From: UBA11403 sp963784615
GTDB lineage: Bacteria > Pseudomonadota > Gammaproteobacteria > Legionellales > Legionellaceae
Assembly (NCBI GenBank): GCA_963784615.1
Contig: CAWASG010000001.1
Location: 930,001 to 994,000 of the forward strand
Direction: 5' to 3'
DNA length: 64,000 nt
Under the pieces are notes generated by a model that worked only from the letters and a program-made list of their open reading frames with translations, was not told the origin of the DNA and made no database searches. Made by a program: the position numbers and the translations under genes. The stretch's first letter is position 1, and the number at the start of each line of letters is the position of its first letter. Of this stretch, positions 18,074 to 26,058 are shown in pieces.

Positions 18074-18600
18074 TGAGTTTTCATGATATTGCAAAAAGAA
18101 CCTCCTTGCTTACCGCCATTCAAATGGCAATGACGGTTGGATTAAGCTATTTTATTGCAATTAAAATGGCTTTATGGCTGAATTTTCCCAATGTCATCAT
18201 CTCAGGCCTCTGGGCTGGGGTTTCAGCCATTGCGGTTATGCAGGTTCAAATAGAAGAAGTTCACCATGCTGGAGGTCTTCGACTATTAGGCTCCCTGCTA
18301 GGAGGAATTTGCTCGACCGTAATTGCCATGATCGCCGGATACACGCTACTGTCGATAGTTGCCACGATGTTTATAACCACCATAGTTCTATCGTTACTAA
18401 GCCTAAAAGCCGCCTTACGGCTTGCGAATTTAACGGCACTGATTATTATCATTGTCGGCATGATCGATCCCAGCATCCCGCCATGGAAAAATGCCTTGGC
18501 CCGTGTGCTTGAGTCTGCATTGGGCGTCAGTATGACCATTATGCTTGTTTGGGTCTTCTACCCGATTCGTAAAAAATTTGATTTGTTTCAAAGTTATTAG
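18073..18600 (+). CDS. FUSC / aromatic-acid exporter-like membrane protein
   Basis: 175 residues with five or so hydrophobic helices. The early motif NVIISGLWAGVSAIAVMQ and the following GGLRLLGSLLGGI resemble the FUSC/ArAE domain of aromatic acid exporters, here as a half-size single domain. Inner membrane. Its start overlaps the stop of the decarboxylase gene, so the two are co-translated. The substrate is unknown; a role in exporting a product related to the decarboxylase is possible but speculative. Confidence 0.75.
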   Translation: MSFHDIAKRTSLLTAIQMAMTVGLSYFIAIKMALWLNFPNVIISGLWAGVSAIAVMQVQIEEVHHAGGLRLLGSLLGGICSTVIAMIAGYTLLSIVATMFITTIVLSLLSLKAALRLANLTALIIIIVGMIDPSIPPWKNALARVLESALGVSMTIMLVWVFYPIRKKFDLFQSY

Positions 18601-18625
18601 CTGTTCAATTATAAGGAGAATGGGC

Positions 18626-20281
18626 ATGACACTTAAAGGATTAGCACGACTTCGCGAACCACTTTTAAATAAAGGCACGGCATTCACTCACGAAGAACGC
18701 GCAGCATTTGCATTATTTGGTTTATTACCGTGCCAGGTTGAAACCATTGAAGAACAGATTCTTCGCTGTCGAGATGCTTATAGTGCAAAGCAAACGCCCT
18801 TGGAAAAGCATATCTATTTGCGGGCATTACAAGACCGCAACGAGGTATTATTTTATCTCTTCGTGCTTGAAAATTTAGAAGAAATGCTCCCTATTCTCTA
18901 TACACCTGTCGTCGGTGAAGCTTGCCAATATTTTCATCATATCTATCGTCAATCTCGGGGCTTATTCATCAGTTATCCCGAACGGGAGCAAATGGACGAG
19001 ATTTTGTCGGCGATGGCGAAAAGGCGCACCATTCGCGTGATTGTAGTAACGGACGGCGAACGTATTTTAGGATTAGGGGATCAAGGTGTTGGAGGGCTTG
19101 GCATCCCTATCGGTAAATTATCACTTTATACTGCCTGCGGTGGTATTGCACCGTCTGAAACATTGCCTATTGTCCTGGACGTTGGTACGAATAATCAGGA
19201 TAGATTAAACGATAGCGAATACTTCGGCTGGCGTCACCCCAGATTAACCGGCAAAGAATACGATGACTTTGTTGATTGTTTTGTGCAAGGTATCAAAAAG
19301 CACTTTCCACACGTGCTGCTTCAATTCGAGGATTTTGCCCAGCAACATGCGTATCCATTATTAGATCGCTACCGCAATCAATTGTGTATGTTCAATGATG
19401 ATATTCAAGGCACTGCAGCGGTTGCGTTGTCAGCCATTTTAGCCGCCACTCGGGTTGCTAATGTTCCGCTCAAGGATCAGCGCATTGCGCTGCTCGGAGC
19501 TGGATCTGCTGGCTGCGGCATTTCAGAGCAATTAGTTAGAGCAATGATGCATCAAGGCCTATCAGAAGCTGATGCAAGAGAACGATTTTATTTGGTTGAC
19601 CGCGCCGGGTTACTACACGATGAAATGACCGGGTTGGCTGAGTTTCAAAAACCTTTTGCTCGCCAGAGGAAAGCGCTGCAAAGCTGGACCTTGGGGCAAC
19701 CAGGTACCATTTCCTTACAGGATGTCATTGATAATGCAAAACCAACGGTATTATTAGGCGTATCGGGTCAACCCAACCAGTTTACTGAGCCGATGATCCG
19801 AAAGATGGCCAGTTACTGCGAGCATCCAATTATTTTCCCATTATCCAATCCAACCTCACGTGCTGAGGCGATTCCACAAAACATTTTACAATGGAGCGAA
19901 GGCAGAGCATTGATTGCTACAGGCAGCCCCTTTGATCCGGTTAATATCGATGGCCGGGAAATTGAGATTGCGCAATGCAATAATTCCTACATTTTCCCAG
20001 GCATGGGGCTTGCCGTGGTTGTCGGCAACATCAAACGCATCACTGATGACATGATGATGGCCGCAGCGTTAGCCCTGAGTGAACTCGCCCCTGCTGTGCA
20101 AACAGGTGCAGGACGCTTGTTACCTGAGCTGTCCAACATCCGTGAGGTTAGCCAACACATTGCCAAGGCGGTTATTCTATCCGCCATCAAGGAAGGTCAT
20201 GCTGATCCTATTCCTGCGAATAAACTAGAATCGTGCATAAAATCCGCAGTATGGGAGCCGAATTACTCGGAAGAAATATAA
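18626..20281 (+). CDS. maeA: NAD-dependent malic enzyme
   Basis: Oxidative decarboxylation of malate to pyruvate. 551 residues, like E. coli MaeA (565). The N-terminal malic domain contains LQDRNEVLFY and LPILYTPVVGEACQ (about 93-106). The metal/catalytic region LQFEDFAQQHAYPLL and FNDDIQGTAAV is at about 233-265. The NAD-binding GAGSAGCGI is at about 291-299. Start ATG is at 18626, with AAGGAG 7 bases upstream. It lies 25 bases after the membrane protein gene and likely belongs to the same transcript. Confidence 0.96.
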   Translation: MTLKGLARLREPLLNKGTAFTHEERAAFALFGLLPCQVETIEEQILRCRDAYSAKQTPLEKHIYLRALQDRNEVLFYLFVLENLEEMLPILYTPVVGEACQYFHHIYRQSRGLFISYPEREQMDEILSAMAKRRTIRVIVVTDGERILGLGDQGVGGLGIPIGKLSLYTACGGIAPSETLPIVLDVGTNNQDRLNDSEYFGWRHPRLTGKEYDDFVDCFVQGIKKHFPHVLLQFEDFAQQHAYPLLDRYRNQLCMFNDDIQGTAAVALSAILAATRVANVPLKDQRIALLGAGSAGCGISEQLVRAMMHQGLSEADARERFYLVDRAGLLHDEMTGLAEFQKPFARQRKALQSWTLGQPGTISLQDVIDNAKPTVLLGVSGQPNQFTEPMIRKMASYCEHPIIFPLSNPTSRAEAIPQNILQWSEGRALIATGSPFDPVNIDGREIEIAQCNNSYIFPGMGLAVVVGNIKRITDDMMMAAALALSELAPAVQTGAGRLLPELSNIREVSQHIAKAVILSAIKEGHADPIPANKLESCIKSAVWEPNYSEEI

Positions 20282-20292
20282 GGTCTTCCGCA

Positions 20293-20488
20293 GCAATTCC
20301 CGCCGTAGAACGAACACTAGCAACGTGAGTTCCTTCTCCCGTTGACGGGAGAAGGTGCCCGACAGGGCGGATGAGGGTAGATCAAAACATTACGATTTAA
20401 ACTACCCTCACCCGCCCTGTCGGGCACCCTCTCCCATCAATGGGAGAGGGCTTTCCTACTGAGCATCTACTTTTACGGCAGTAATTGC
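20293..20488. repeat. MITE-like repeat, family C long copy with internal REP
   Basis: Ends are inverted: GCAATTCCCGCCGTA at 20293 and TACGGCAGTAATTGC ending at 20488. A central palindrome (TGCCCGACAGGGCGG ... CCGCCCTGTCGGGCA, about 20356-20428) sits inside. A 100-bp copy in the opposite orientation without the central insertion is at 36152-36251 and shares the ends and the GTTGCTAGTG / CACTAGCAAC region. It lies downstream of maeA. Confidence 0.75.
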
Positions 20489-20849
20489 TAGGTCTTCCGT
20501 AGCCTTAGTGCAGTGGAGTGGAGCGTAACCAAGGCTACGTTTCATCCCAAACGTCATGATAATACGGCGATTGATTACTTTGAACTAACATTATGGACGA
20601 GTTTTACTCGTAATAAATAAATTTTCAGTTGTTGATAACTTTTCTGTATCGATTTGTATCAAACCGTTTTGAATGATTCAAAATATTATTTAACTATTTG
20701 AAAAATATCATGATTAGATTGATTGCAATCTTATTAACCACACCTGATTTATCCACAAAATCTGTGGATAAATCTGTGTGCAAGTTGTAAAGAGCCTTGA
20801 ATATTCAACTGATTAAGGACTTGATTCATTACCGTCCAATTCGCCCTGC
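20489..20849. other. AT-rich gene-free region with DnaA-type boxes
   Basis: No gene is seen. Immediately after the MITE comes a short inverted repeat (CGTAGCCTTAG / CCAAGGCTACG, about 20497-20541). The rest is very AT-rich and holds two perfect DnaA boxes in opposition, listed separately, plus a one-mismatch box TGTTGATAA at 20630-20638. Confidence 0.6.
20749..20771. promoter_or_regulatory. Two opposed perfect DnaA boxes
   Basis: TTATCCACA (20749-20757) and TGTGGATAA (20763-20771) are both exact consensus DnaA boxes, facing each other across 5 bases. They are preceded by about 170 bases of AT-rich DNA with a further near-consensus box. DnaA regulation or titration is plausible. With no dnaA/gidA/rpmH neighbours, a claim of oriC would be weak. 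Confidence 0.55.
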
Positions 20850-21251
20850 TCACTTCATAAATAAATAAAACCCATGGGCACATAAAATAACGCCAATCAC
20901 ACCAGCTAAGATCGCTACGGCATAATATCCCCATCCTGAATACATTTTATGAGCCATCTTCACCATAAATTCAGGAAAAGAAAGCCAACAAATGGATTTG
21001 ATTAACAAAAACCATCCGACTAGTGTAATCAGTACCTCAGATTCACTTATCCAGAGGTTGTGCGTTAGAACAATCAGAATACCCAAGACTAAACCAAAGG
21101 CGGCAGTCACAACGACTGTAGAGCTACCAACCTTTAGATGTGTCAGAATGCCCTGATAATAACTTGCTCGCGTCAACATGACGATCGCAATAATCAGCAA
21201 ATAAAGCCCAATTGCCTGTGCAAAAAAAATGGTGTGAATCGATTCGTTCAT
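20850..21251 (-). CDS. Small four-helix inner-membrane protein
   Basis: 133 residues with four predicted membrane helices (about 8-27, 43-62, 70-92, 107-130) and no recognised family motif. No catalytic residues are evident. The ATG at 21251 has AGGAGG upstream, so expression is likely. Single-gene unit. Confidence 0.7.
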   Translation of the reverse strand: MNESIHTIFFAQAIGLYLLIIAIVMLTRASYYQGILTHLKVGSSTVVVTAAFGLVLGILIVLTHNLWISESEVLITLVGWFLLIKSICWLSFPEFMVKMAHKMYSGWGYYAVAILAGVIGVILCAHGFYLFMK

Positions 21252-21470
21252 GGTAAACCTCCTTGTGAGTGCTTCCTTACATTATTAGTCTAGCTCACTC
21301 AGAGATAAAATGTATAAAATTTGAGTAAATAATTAAAAAAAGTAATTATTCACCCTACATCCGCTCATTTGCGATGGCTCCTTAAGGACTTGTAGATTCG
21401 TCACTTTGCGTGATACCGTTAAAGACTCAACACTAACTACAAGCTATGCCCGTTTTAAATGGAGAACACC

Positions 21471-21788
21471 ATGCCGATAAAAAATGTCGATATCACAACA
21501 CTGAGAAAATGGATAGACCTCAACGAGGTCGTTATTATTGATGTCAGAGAACCTTCAGAGCACGAAGAAATGAGCATCCCAGATGCCATCCTCATGCCGT
21601 TAGCTACAGTTTGCAAAGATAAGCTGCCTGCAACTAACCATAAAAAAGTGGTCGTTCATTGCCGTTCAGGCAAGCGAAGCCAAGATGCCTGCGAAAAATT
21701 ACTGGCTGAAGATCCCTCACTAGAACTCTATAACCTTGAGGGCGGAATTTTAGCGTGGGCTGAAGTGGGTCATACTCTAAAGCACTAA
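21471..21788 (+). CDS. Single-domain rhodanese-like sulfurtransferase
   Basis: 105 residues from the ATG at 21471, chosen because GGAGA lies 6-10 bases upstream (an in-frame ATG at 21459 has none). The active-site loop HCRSGKRS (about 64-71) holds the persulfide-forming Cys in the CRSGKRS pattern typical of GlpE/PspE-type rhodaneses. DVREPSEHEE and the C-terminal LEGGILAW are also family hallmarks. Cytoplasmic, role in sulfane-sulfur transfer. It converges with and overlaps the next gene's stop by 4 bases. Confidence 0.93.
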   Translation: MPIKNVDITTLRKWIDLNEVVIIDVREPSEHEEMSIPDAILMPLATVCKDKLPATNHKKVVVHCRSGKRSQDACEKLLAEDPSLELYNLEGGILAWAEVGHTLKH

Positions 21789-22111
21789 AGCTGAAATGGC
21801 GAATGACTGCTCAAATCTGATTGGCCATAAAGCTCAATTTCCAATTTTTCAATGTCCACGAGCAGCTTGTCAAATGTCTCGCTATATTGTTTTTCTTGCA
21901 GTTCACGCTCAACTGCTCTTTTTTGCTGTAATAAATTGTCCTTCACATCAGACTTTAGATTTGCATCTAAAAGTTGATGATTAATGTCCCATATTTGTTG
22001 CATCAATACATTATTCGCATCACGAGCAACTCGTGCTTCTGCTCGTAATTGAGCGATATAATCGATCTCTTTTTGATGCGGTTGAGGTTGATCTGCTTTT
22101 TTGTATGGCAT
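21785..22111 (-). CDS. Small coiled-coil protein of unknown function
   Basis: 108 residues from the ATG at 22111 (AGGAGA upstream). Almost entirely charged helix with heptad-like spacing (about 20-95): a long coiled coil rich in Gln, Glu and Lys. No known domain. It is followed upstream by a larger minus-strand gene (22214-23668) and could be co-transcribed with it. Confidence 0.6.
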   Translation of the reverse strand: MPYKKADQPQPHQKEIDYIAQLRAEARVARDANNVLMQQIWDINHQLLDANLKSDVKDNLLQQKRAVERELQEKQYSETFDKLLVDIEKLEIELYGQSDLSSHSPFQL

Positions 22112-22213
22112 ACTAATCTCCTGCGTTTTTAGGTTACCCTGTGCGTAACTGCTCGTACCTCTCCGCAAAGCCTACGGCGATATCGAAAGGATACCAGTTC
22201 ATCACTCATACTT

Positions 22214-23668
22214 TCATCCTACACGATGAGCAGATTTCACTTCTACTACTTCCTCATTTTTCTTCTGAGGTTCTGTTGACGGTCTTCCTGCTTGAACTTC
22301 AGCTTTTATTCGTGCATTTTCAGCTAGTCTCACTGCGCGTACTTCTGGTATTTTTATATCTCTCGCCTCTTGAAATGTCACGCGGAAATCATCGGTATTT
22401 CTTGCCAGCAAAGGCTGATTAACGAGTGTGGCAATCAGCATTTGTTGTACTGGCTTATCCTGGTCGTTTTTACCAATCATGTCTCTTAAATACTGTGACC
22501 ATTCAGAGTTAGCAGATTCCAATGTCTTTGCGATAGATACTGCCAAATTATCTAACATAATAATGCGGAGTTCAGCATTTATTTCTGAATTCGTTACAAT
22601 CGTTTCCTTGAGATCAGTATATCCTTTATGATGACGGTCTATTTCTGGGTCATCGATTGAAAAATTCCCACATTTTTTACAACCCAATAAAGCGGCTAGA
22701 TTGTTATCTATTTCAGCAATCTTTGACACTGCTTCTATAGATAGTGATTGACTCATACTTTGAGAAACGACCTTGGTTGCATCACCAATCATTTGATTCA
22801 CTTGATTCAGAAGCGCTTTTTCATCTTCTTTGGCTTTTGGACTCGCACAATAGGCAACAAACGAGACGTTCTGTTGTGCACTAGTCCACAACTCATCACG
22901 ACGCGCTTGAATCAATGCAATGAATCTATCAGCATGTTGTTCAGGCATATACTTTCGAACAAAACAAGCAATGTGGTCATTTGTTAATAAACTGATCTTT
23001 AGCAAAGCTTGATTCACTTCATCTCTAAATGGCTTGGCATTAACTAGATCCTGCCCAAATAGAGTTCCGCCGGCCATCATCATGCCATTTTGAATCGTGT
23101 CAAGCCAATTAAAAGCATAGTAATCTCTAGGGAATGGTAAACGGGCAATCGAATCCGGCGTTATCCGAAAATTCATTTCCTCATATCCCTTTTGACATCC
23201 GGAAAAACAGAAGTCCCCATCAATTTTAATGACTTGTTTACTCGCATTAAGGCCTACATTCCCATTTTTAAGATCAATTTCCTGCAAAAACATTGCACCG
23301 ACAACCACTTGCCCTAATCCCGTATATTCGCCAGAAGTAAATTTTTTGCCTTGTTCCTCTGGTAATGATTCATAATCTATTACTTCTTCAGAAAGAATAT
23401 AAAATTCATTTTGAGCCTTATTGGTAAAAAGACGCGTTTCAGGTTGATGCGGGATCAGTAGGCGAAAAAACTCTTGCCCAAGAAGCTCGATGTATGCTTT
23501 ATATTCTTCATTAACTGGAACCGTTTTTTTAATCCACCGTTTTTCTGGAACACTTACCAGCTCCCCTTTAATCACTTTATGAGCATGACGCACATCAGAA
23601 TAAACCTGTGCATGTCGAAGTGCTATATCTCTAAATTCATCATGGATTAACGGCAAAGGAAATGGCAT
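22214..23668 (-). CDS. Kinase-like effector candidate
   Basis: 484 residues from the ATG at 23668 (a TTG four codons earlier is also possible). The first ~200 residues contain LGQEFFRLLIPHQPETRL, ILSEEVIDYESLP, then EIDLKNGNVGLN (about 135-146) followed by VIKIDGD (about 151-157). The D-x4-N followed by an I-D-G-D motif resembles the catalytic and metal-binding loops of HipA/PI-kinase-like folds. I believe related proteins occur among Legionella Dot/Icm substrates, but I cannot name one with certainty. The C-terminal half is helical, contains CGKCKN-like cysteines (CKKCG), and ends in a charged disordered tail. Confidence 0.65.
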   Translation of the reverse strand: MPFPLPLIHDEFRDIALRHAQVYSDVRHAHKVIKGELVSVPEKRWIKKTVPVNEEYKAYIELLGQEFFRLLIPHQPETRLFTNKAQNEFYILSEEVIDYESLPEEQGKKFTSGEYTGLGQVVVGAMFLQEIDLKNGNVGLNASKQVIKIDGDFCFSGCQKGYEEMNFRITPDSIARLPFPRDYYAFNWLDTIQNGMMMAGGTLFGQDLVNAKPFRDEVNQALLKISLLTNDHIACFVRKYMPEQHADRFIALIQARRDELWTSAQQNVSFVAYCASPKAKEDEKALLNQVNQMIGDATKVVSQSMSQSLSIEAVSKIAEIDNNLAALLGCKKCGNFSIDDPEIDRHHKGYTDLKETIVTNSEINAELRIIMLDNLAVSIAKTLESANSEWSQYLRDMIGKNDQDKPVQQMLIATLVNQPLLARNTDDFRVTFQEARDIKIPEVRAVRLAENARIKAEVQAGRPSTEPQKKNEEVVEVKSAHRVG

Positions 23669-23821
23669 AATCACGACCAATTTGTTTTATCATAATTAAA
23701 TTTTAGACTATGTTAATATAAAATGCTACAAAGTGAGTTTATTTAGCTCAAGATTAAGTATCTTCTCGATATCGAAAGGATACGAGATTATCTCGTTAGA
23801 ATTTATAAAAGAGATTGATCC

Positions 23822-24394
23822 ATGAAAATATATTTATCATCAAAAAGCCCCAGACGCAGAGAGTTATTAACTCAAATGGGGGTTGAATTTGATCTCTTGC
23901 TGCTCGATGTTCCTGAAGAGATAGCACCGAACGAAACCATCGAAATGTACTCAAAACGAGTCACTCAGGAAAAATTATCCGCGGCATGGGATAAAATAAT
24001 AACGGATAAACTTCCCGTTTTACCTGTTTTATGTGCTGATACCGAGGTCGTTATTGATGACGACATTCTCGGTAAACCTCGCGACTATCAAGATGCATTT
24101 ACCATGATAAAACGCTACTCAGGACGTAGTCACCGGGTCATTAGTAGCGTAGGAGTCAAATATATCAATTATGAAAAAATAGTAACGAATGTGACGACCG
24201 TCAATTTTGCGCATATACCAGATGAGGAAATACATATTTATTTAGCGACTGGAGATTATAAAGATAAATCCGGCGGCTATGGCATTCAAAGCTACATTGG
24301 ACAATTTATTTCTGGTGTTAATGGCTGCTTTTATTCTGTTATGGGCTTACCCCTAAACAGCGTCAGAGAGTTATTAGCCGAACTGAGTGCGTAG
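23822..24394 (+). CDS. maf: Maf family nucleoside triphosphate pyrophosphatase
   Basis: 190 residues, typical Maf length. It hydrolyses dTTP/UTP or modified NTPs and is linked to house-cleaning and septum control. Motifs: SSKSPRRRELL (about 5-15), ADTEVVIDDDILGKP (about 73-87) with the catalytic Asp/Glu, and GKxxGGYGIQ-like SGGYGIQ (about 150-156). Which Maf subtype (YhdE or YceF-like) is uncertain. Confidence 0.93.
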   Translation: MKIYLSSKSPRRRELLTQMGVEFDLLLLDVPEEIAPNETIEMYSKRVTQEKLSAAWDKIITDKLPVLPVLCADTEVVIDDDILGKPRDYQDAFTMIKRYSGRSHRVISSVGVKYINYEKIVTNVTTVNFAHIPDEEIHIYLATGDYKDKSGGYGIQSYIGQFISGVNGCFYSVMGLPLNSVRELLAELSA

Positions 24395-24423
24395 ATTGGG
24401 TTGCCCAACCTAAGACTACTGCT

Positions 24424-24512
24424 CCACTCCCTAACGGTCGTGGCTCGGATTCCGAGTAACGACCAGATTTCGAGTCACAACCGAAATCCGAGCCACGACC
24501 GTTAGCGAGTGG
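24424..24512. repeat. Palindrome, repeat family D copy 2
   Basis: Arms 24424-24456 (CCACTCCCTAACGGTCGTGG onwards) and 24482-24512 (inverse, ending CCGTTAGCGAGTGG) around a 25-base centre. It shares the CCGAGCC-CGACCGTTAG core with 272-378. It lies between the convergent maf gene and an outer-membrane protein gene. Confidence 0.8.
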
Positions 24513-24577
24513 AAATTTTATACAAATCATGAGGTTAATTAGAAGCGTTAAAGATGAATATTACTCAATTGGATATT

Positions 24578-25369
24578 CTAACCTAACAGCATTGTCACTC
24601 CTGCACCAACGGAATTATCAAACCCGCCAATTGCCCCCGAAAATCGATCAGCATATTCAACGTCAAACACGATATGTTTATTCCATACATATAACATACC
24701 AATATTCCAATCGACACCATCACCAGTAACAGGGCTGGTTTTGGTTTGACCAAAAACCTCTGCGAACAAAGTAATCTTTTCTACCGGTGCAAATCCAAGA
24801 GAAACAGAATAATTAAAGCTGTTGAAGCGATCCCCACCTGCATCAAAGGGCATAACGAGAGAACTTCCGCCTAACATTGCAGCAAGCGAGATCTTTGAAT
24901 TCAAATTGTAAAGACCAATAGCATTGATTGTCGCTCCAGTTCCATCACTCCCAAAGACCCTGCTTCCGCCAGGAATAGTGACATACCCCATCCCGGAAAC
25001 AATCCATGTTTTCGTGGCAAACACTTCAGCTTTGGCACCGACATTGGTTGCTGTCGCGCCAGAAAGATGGGGCCTGCTCAAATCAATATAACTCGGCACA
25101 TCCACAAAAATTTCAGTCTGTTTTGGCAGCCCTAACGTGGCTTGCACTTGAGGGAACGCTGACAAGGTGCCCGTATCAATTAGATTTTGATATTGATGTC
25201 CGCCTTCAATGAGCACTTGTTTATTGGGAACAACGCATGGTGTATCTGTGAGTGAACCGCGGTCAGTCAGTGCCAACGCATCCGGGGCACTACAAACCAA
25301 ATCACCTGCAACACCGGTTTGTGAACAGAGTAATATACCGCTCATTATAATATGAAGATATCCTTTCAT
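24578..25369 (-). CDS. Outer-membrane beta-barrel protein (phenol-degradation MetA family-like)
   Basis: 263 residues. A signal peptide (about 1-22, ending GVAG) is followed by alternating amphipathic strands ending in an aromatic-poor barrel C-terminus. The overall pattern (QVLIEGGHQYQNL, then repeated strands with Tyr/Phe girdle residues) resembles the putative MetA-pathway / transporter barrel family found in Legionella. Two Cys near the mature N-terminus (VCSAPD, TPCVVP) may pair. The substrate is unknown. Confidence 0.7.
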   Translation of the reverse strand: MKGYLHIIMSGILLCSQTGVAGDLVCSAPDALALTDRGSLTDTPCVVPNKQVLIEGGHQYQNLIDTGTLSAFPQVQATLGLPKQTEIFVDVPSYIDLSRPHLSGATATNVGAKAEVFATKTWIVSGMGYVTIPGGSRVFGSDGTGATINAIGLYNLNSKISLAAMLGGSSLVMPFDAGGDRFNSFNYSVSLGFAPVEKITLFAEVFGQTKTSPVTGDGVDWNIGMLYVWNKHIVFDVEYADRFSGAIGGFDNSVGAGVTMLLG

Positions 25370-25420
25370 TGATTAATCCCTGTAAAAATCCTTCACTAGG
25401 TGAAATAAATAAATAGATAA

Positions 25421-25918
25421 TTATATTAAGTAAAAATCAGACAAGGCCTTTCTAAACTGCGCTGCACGCTTGGGAAGACCGTGCTCAGTGTAATGATTCA
25501 CTTGTTTTTGGACGGCTGCTTTAAACCCTTCGGTATCCACTTCCTGCCCATGAAGATTATCCACACTGACTTGAAATCGATACCCGGCAGCCATTGAAAG
25601 CATGCATTCAATGGCTTGTGGTTTTACTTCCAATTGCTGAAATAACATTTGCTGTTCTGCTGTGCGACCGTCTGGCTCATACCAATAACCAAAATCAATT
25701 TGTTGACGTCGTGCGGGGCCTGCGATGAGCCAATGAGCACATTCGTGCAGGGCGCTACTAAAGAAACCGTGTGCGAAATAAATCGCGTGGTATGGGCGCG
25801 TTTCGTCGGCGGGTTGATAAATCGGCTCATCCTCCCCTTTAACCAGCTTTGTGTTGTATTCCAACTCAAAGCATTGATTAAAGAGAGTAATGAGATCTTG
25901 ATAATGATGTTGAATCAA
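25421..25918 (-). CDS. epmC: Elongation factor P hydroxylase EpmC
   Basis: 165 residues, family length ~180. EpmC (YfcM) hydroxylates the lysylated Lys34 of EF-P after EpmA/EpmB action. A metal site motif HECAHWLIAGPARR (His-Glu-x2-His, about 59-72) and FAHGFFSSALHE are clear. The DFGYWYEPDGRT segment is diagnostic. Monocistronic. Confidence 0.92.
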   Translation of the reverse strand: MIQHHYQDLITLFNQCFELEYNTKLVKGEDEPIYQPADETRPYHAIYFAHGFFSSALHECAHWLIAGPARRQQIDFGYWYEPDGRTAEQQMLFQQLEVKPQAIECMLSMAAGYRFQVSVDNLHGQEVDTEGFKAAVQKQVNHYTEHGLPKRAAQFRKALSDFYLI

Positions 25919-25953
25919 AAAATACCTCTACTTCCAGGTGCGTAGGTTGTTGC

Positions 25954-26036
25954 GTAGGTTGGGTTGAGGCTGGTAAGCCGAAGCCCAACAAAACCATCCA
26001 TGTTGGGCTTCGGCTTACCAGCCTCAACCCAACCTA
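25954..26036. repeat. Palindromic repeat, family A copy 3
   Basis: Arms 25954-25990 and 26001-26036 (GTAGGTTGGGTTGAGGCTGG onwards and its inverse) with a 10-base loop, downstream of the acyl-CoA ligase gene. A partial extra GTAGGTTGTTGCG precedes it and is mirrored at its right end (CGCAACAACCTAC), so the stem extends further outward. Confidence 0.88.
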
Positions 26037-26058
26037 CGCAACAACCTACATACAACTT

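Noticed and set aside
20489..20849. Chromosomal replication origin
   Set aside because: Only two perfect DnaA boxes and no dnaA, dnaN, gidA or rpmH nearby; kept only as a DnaA-box finding.
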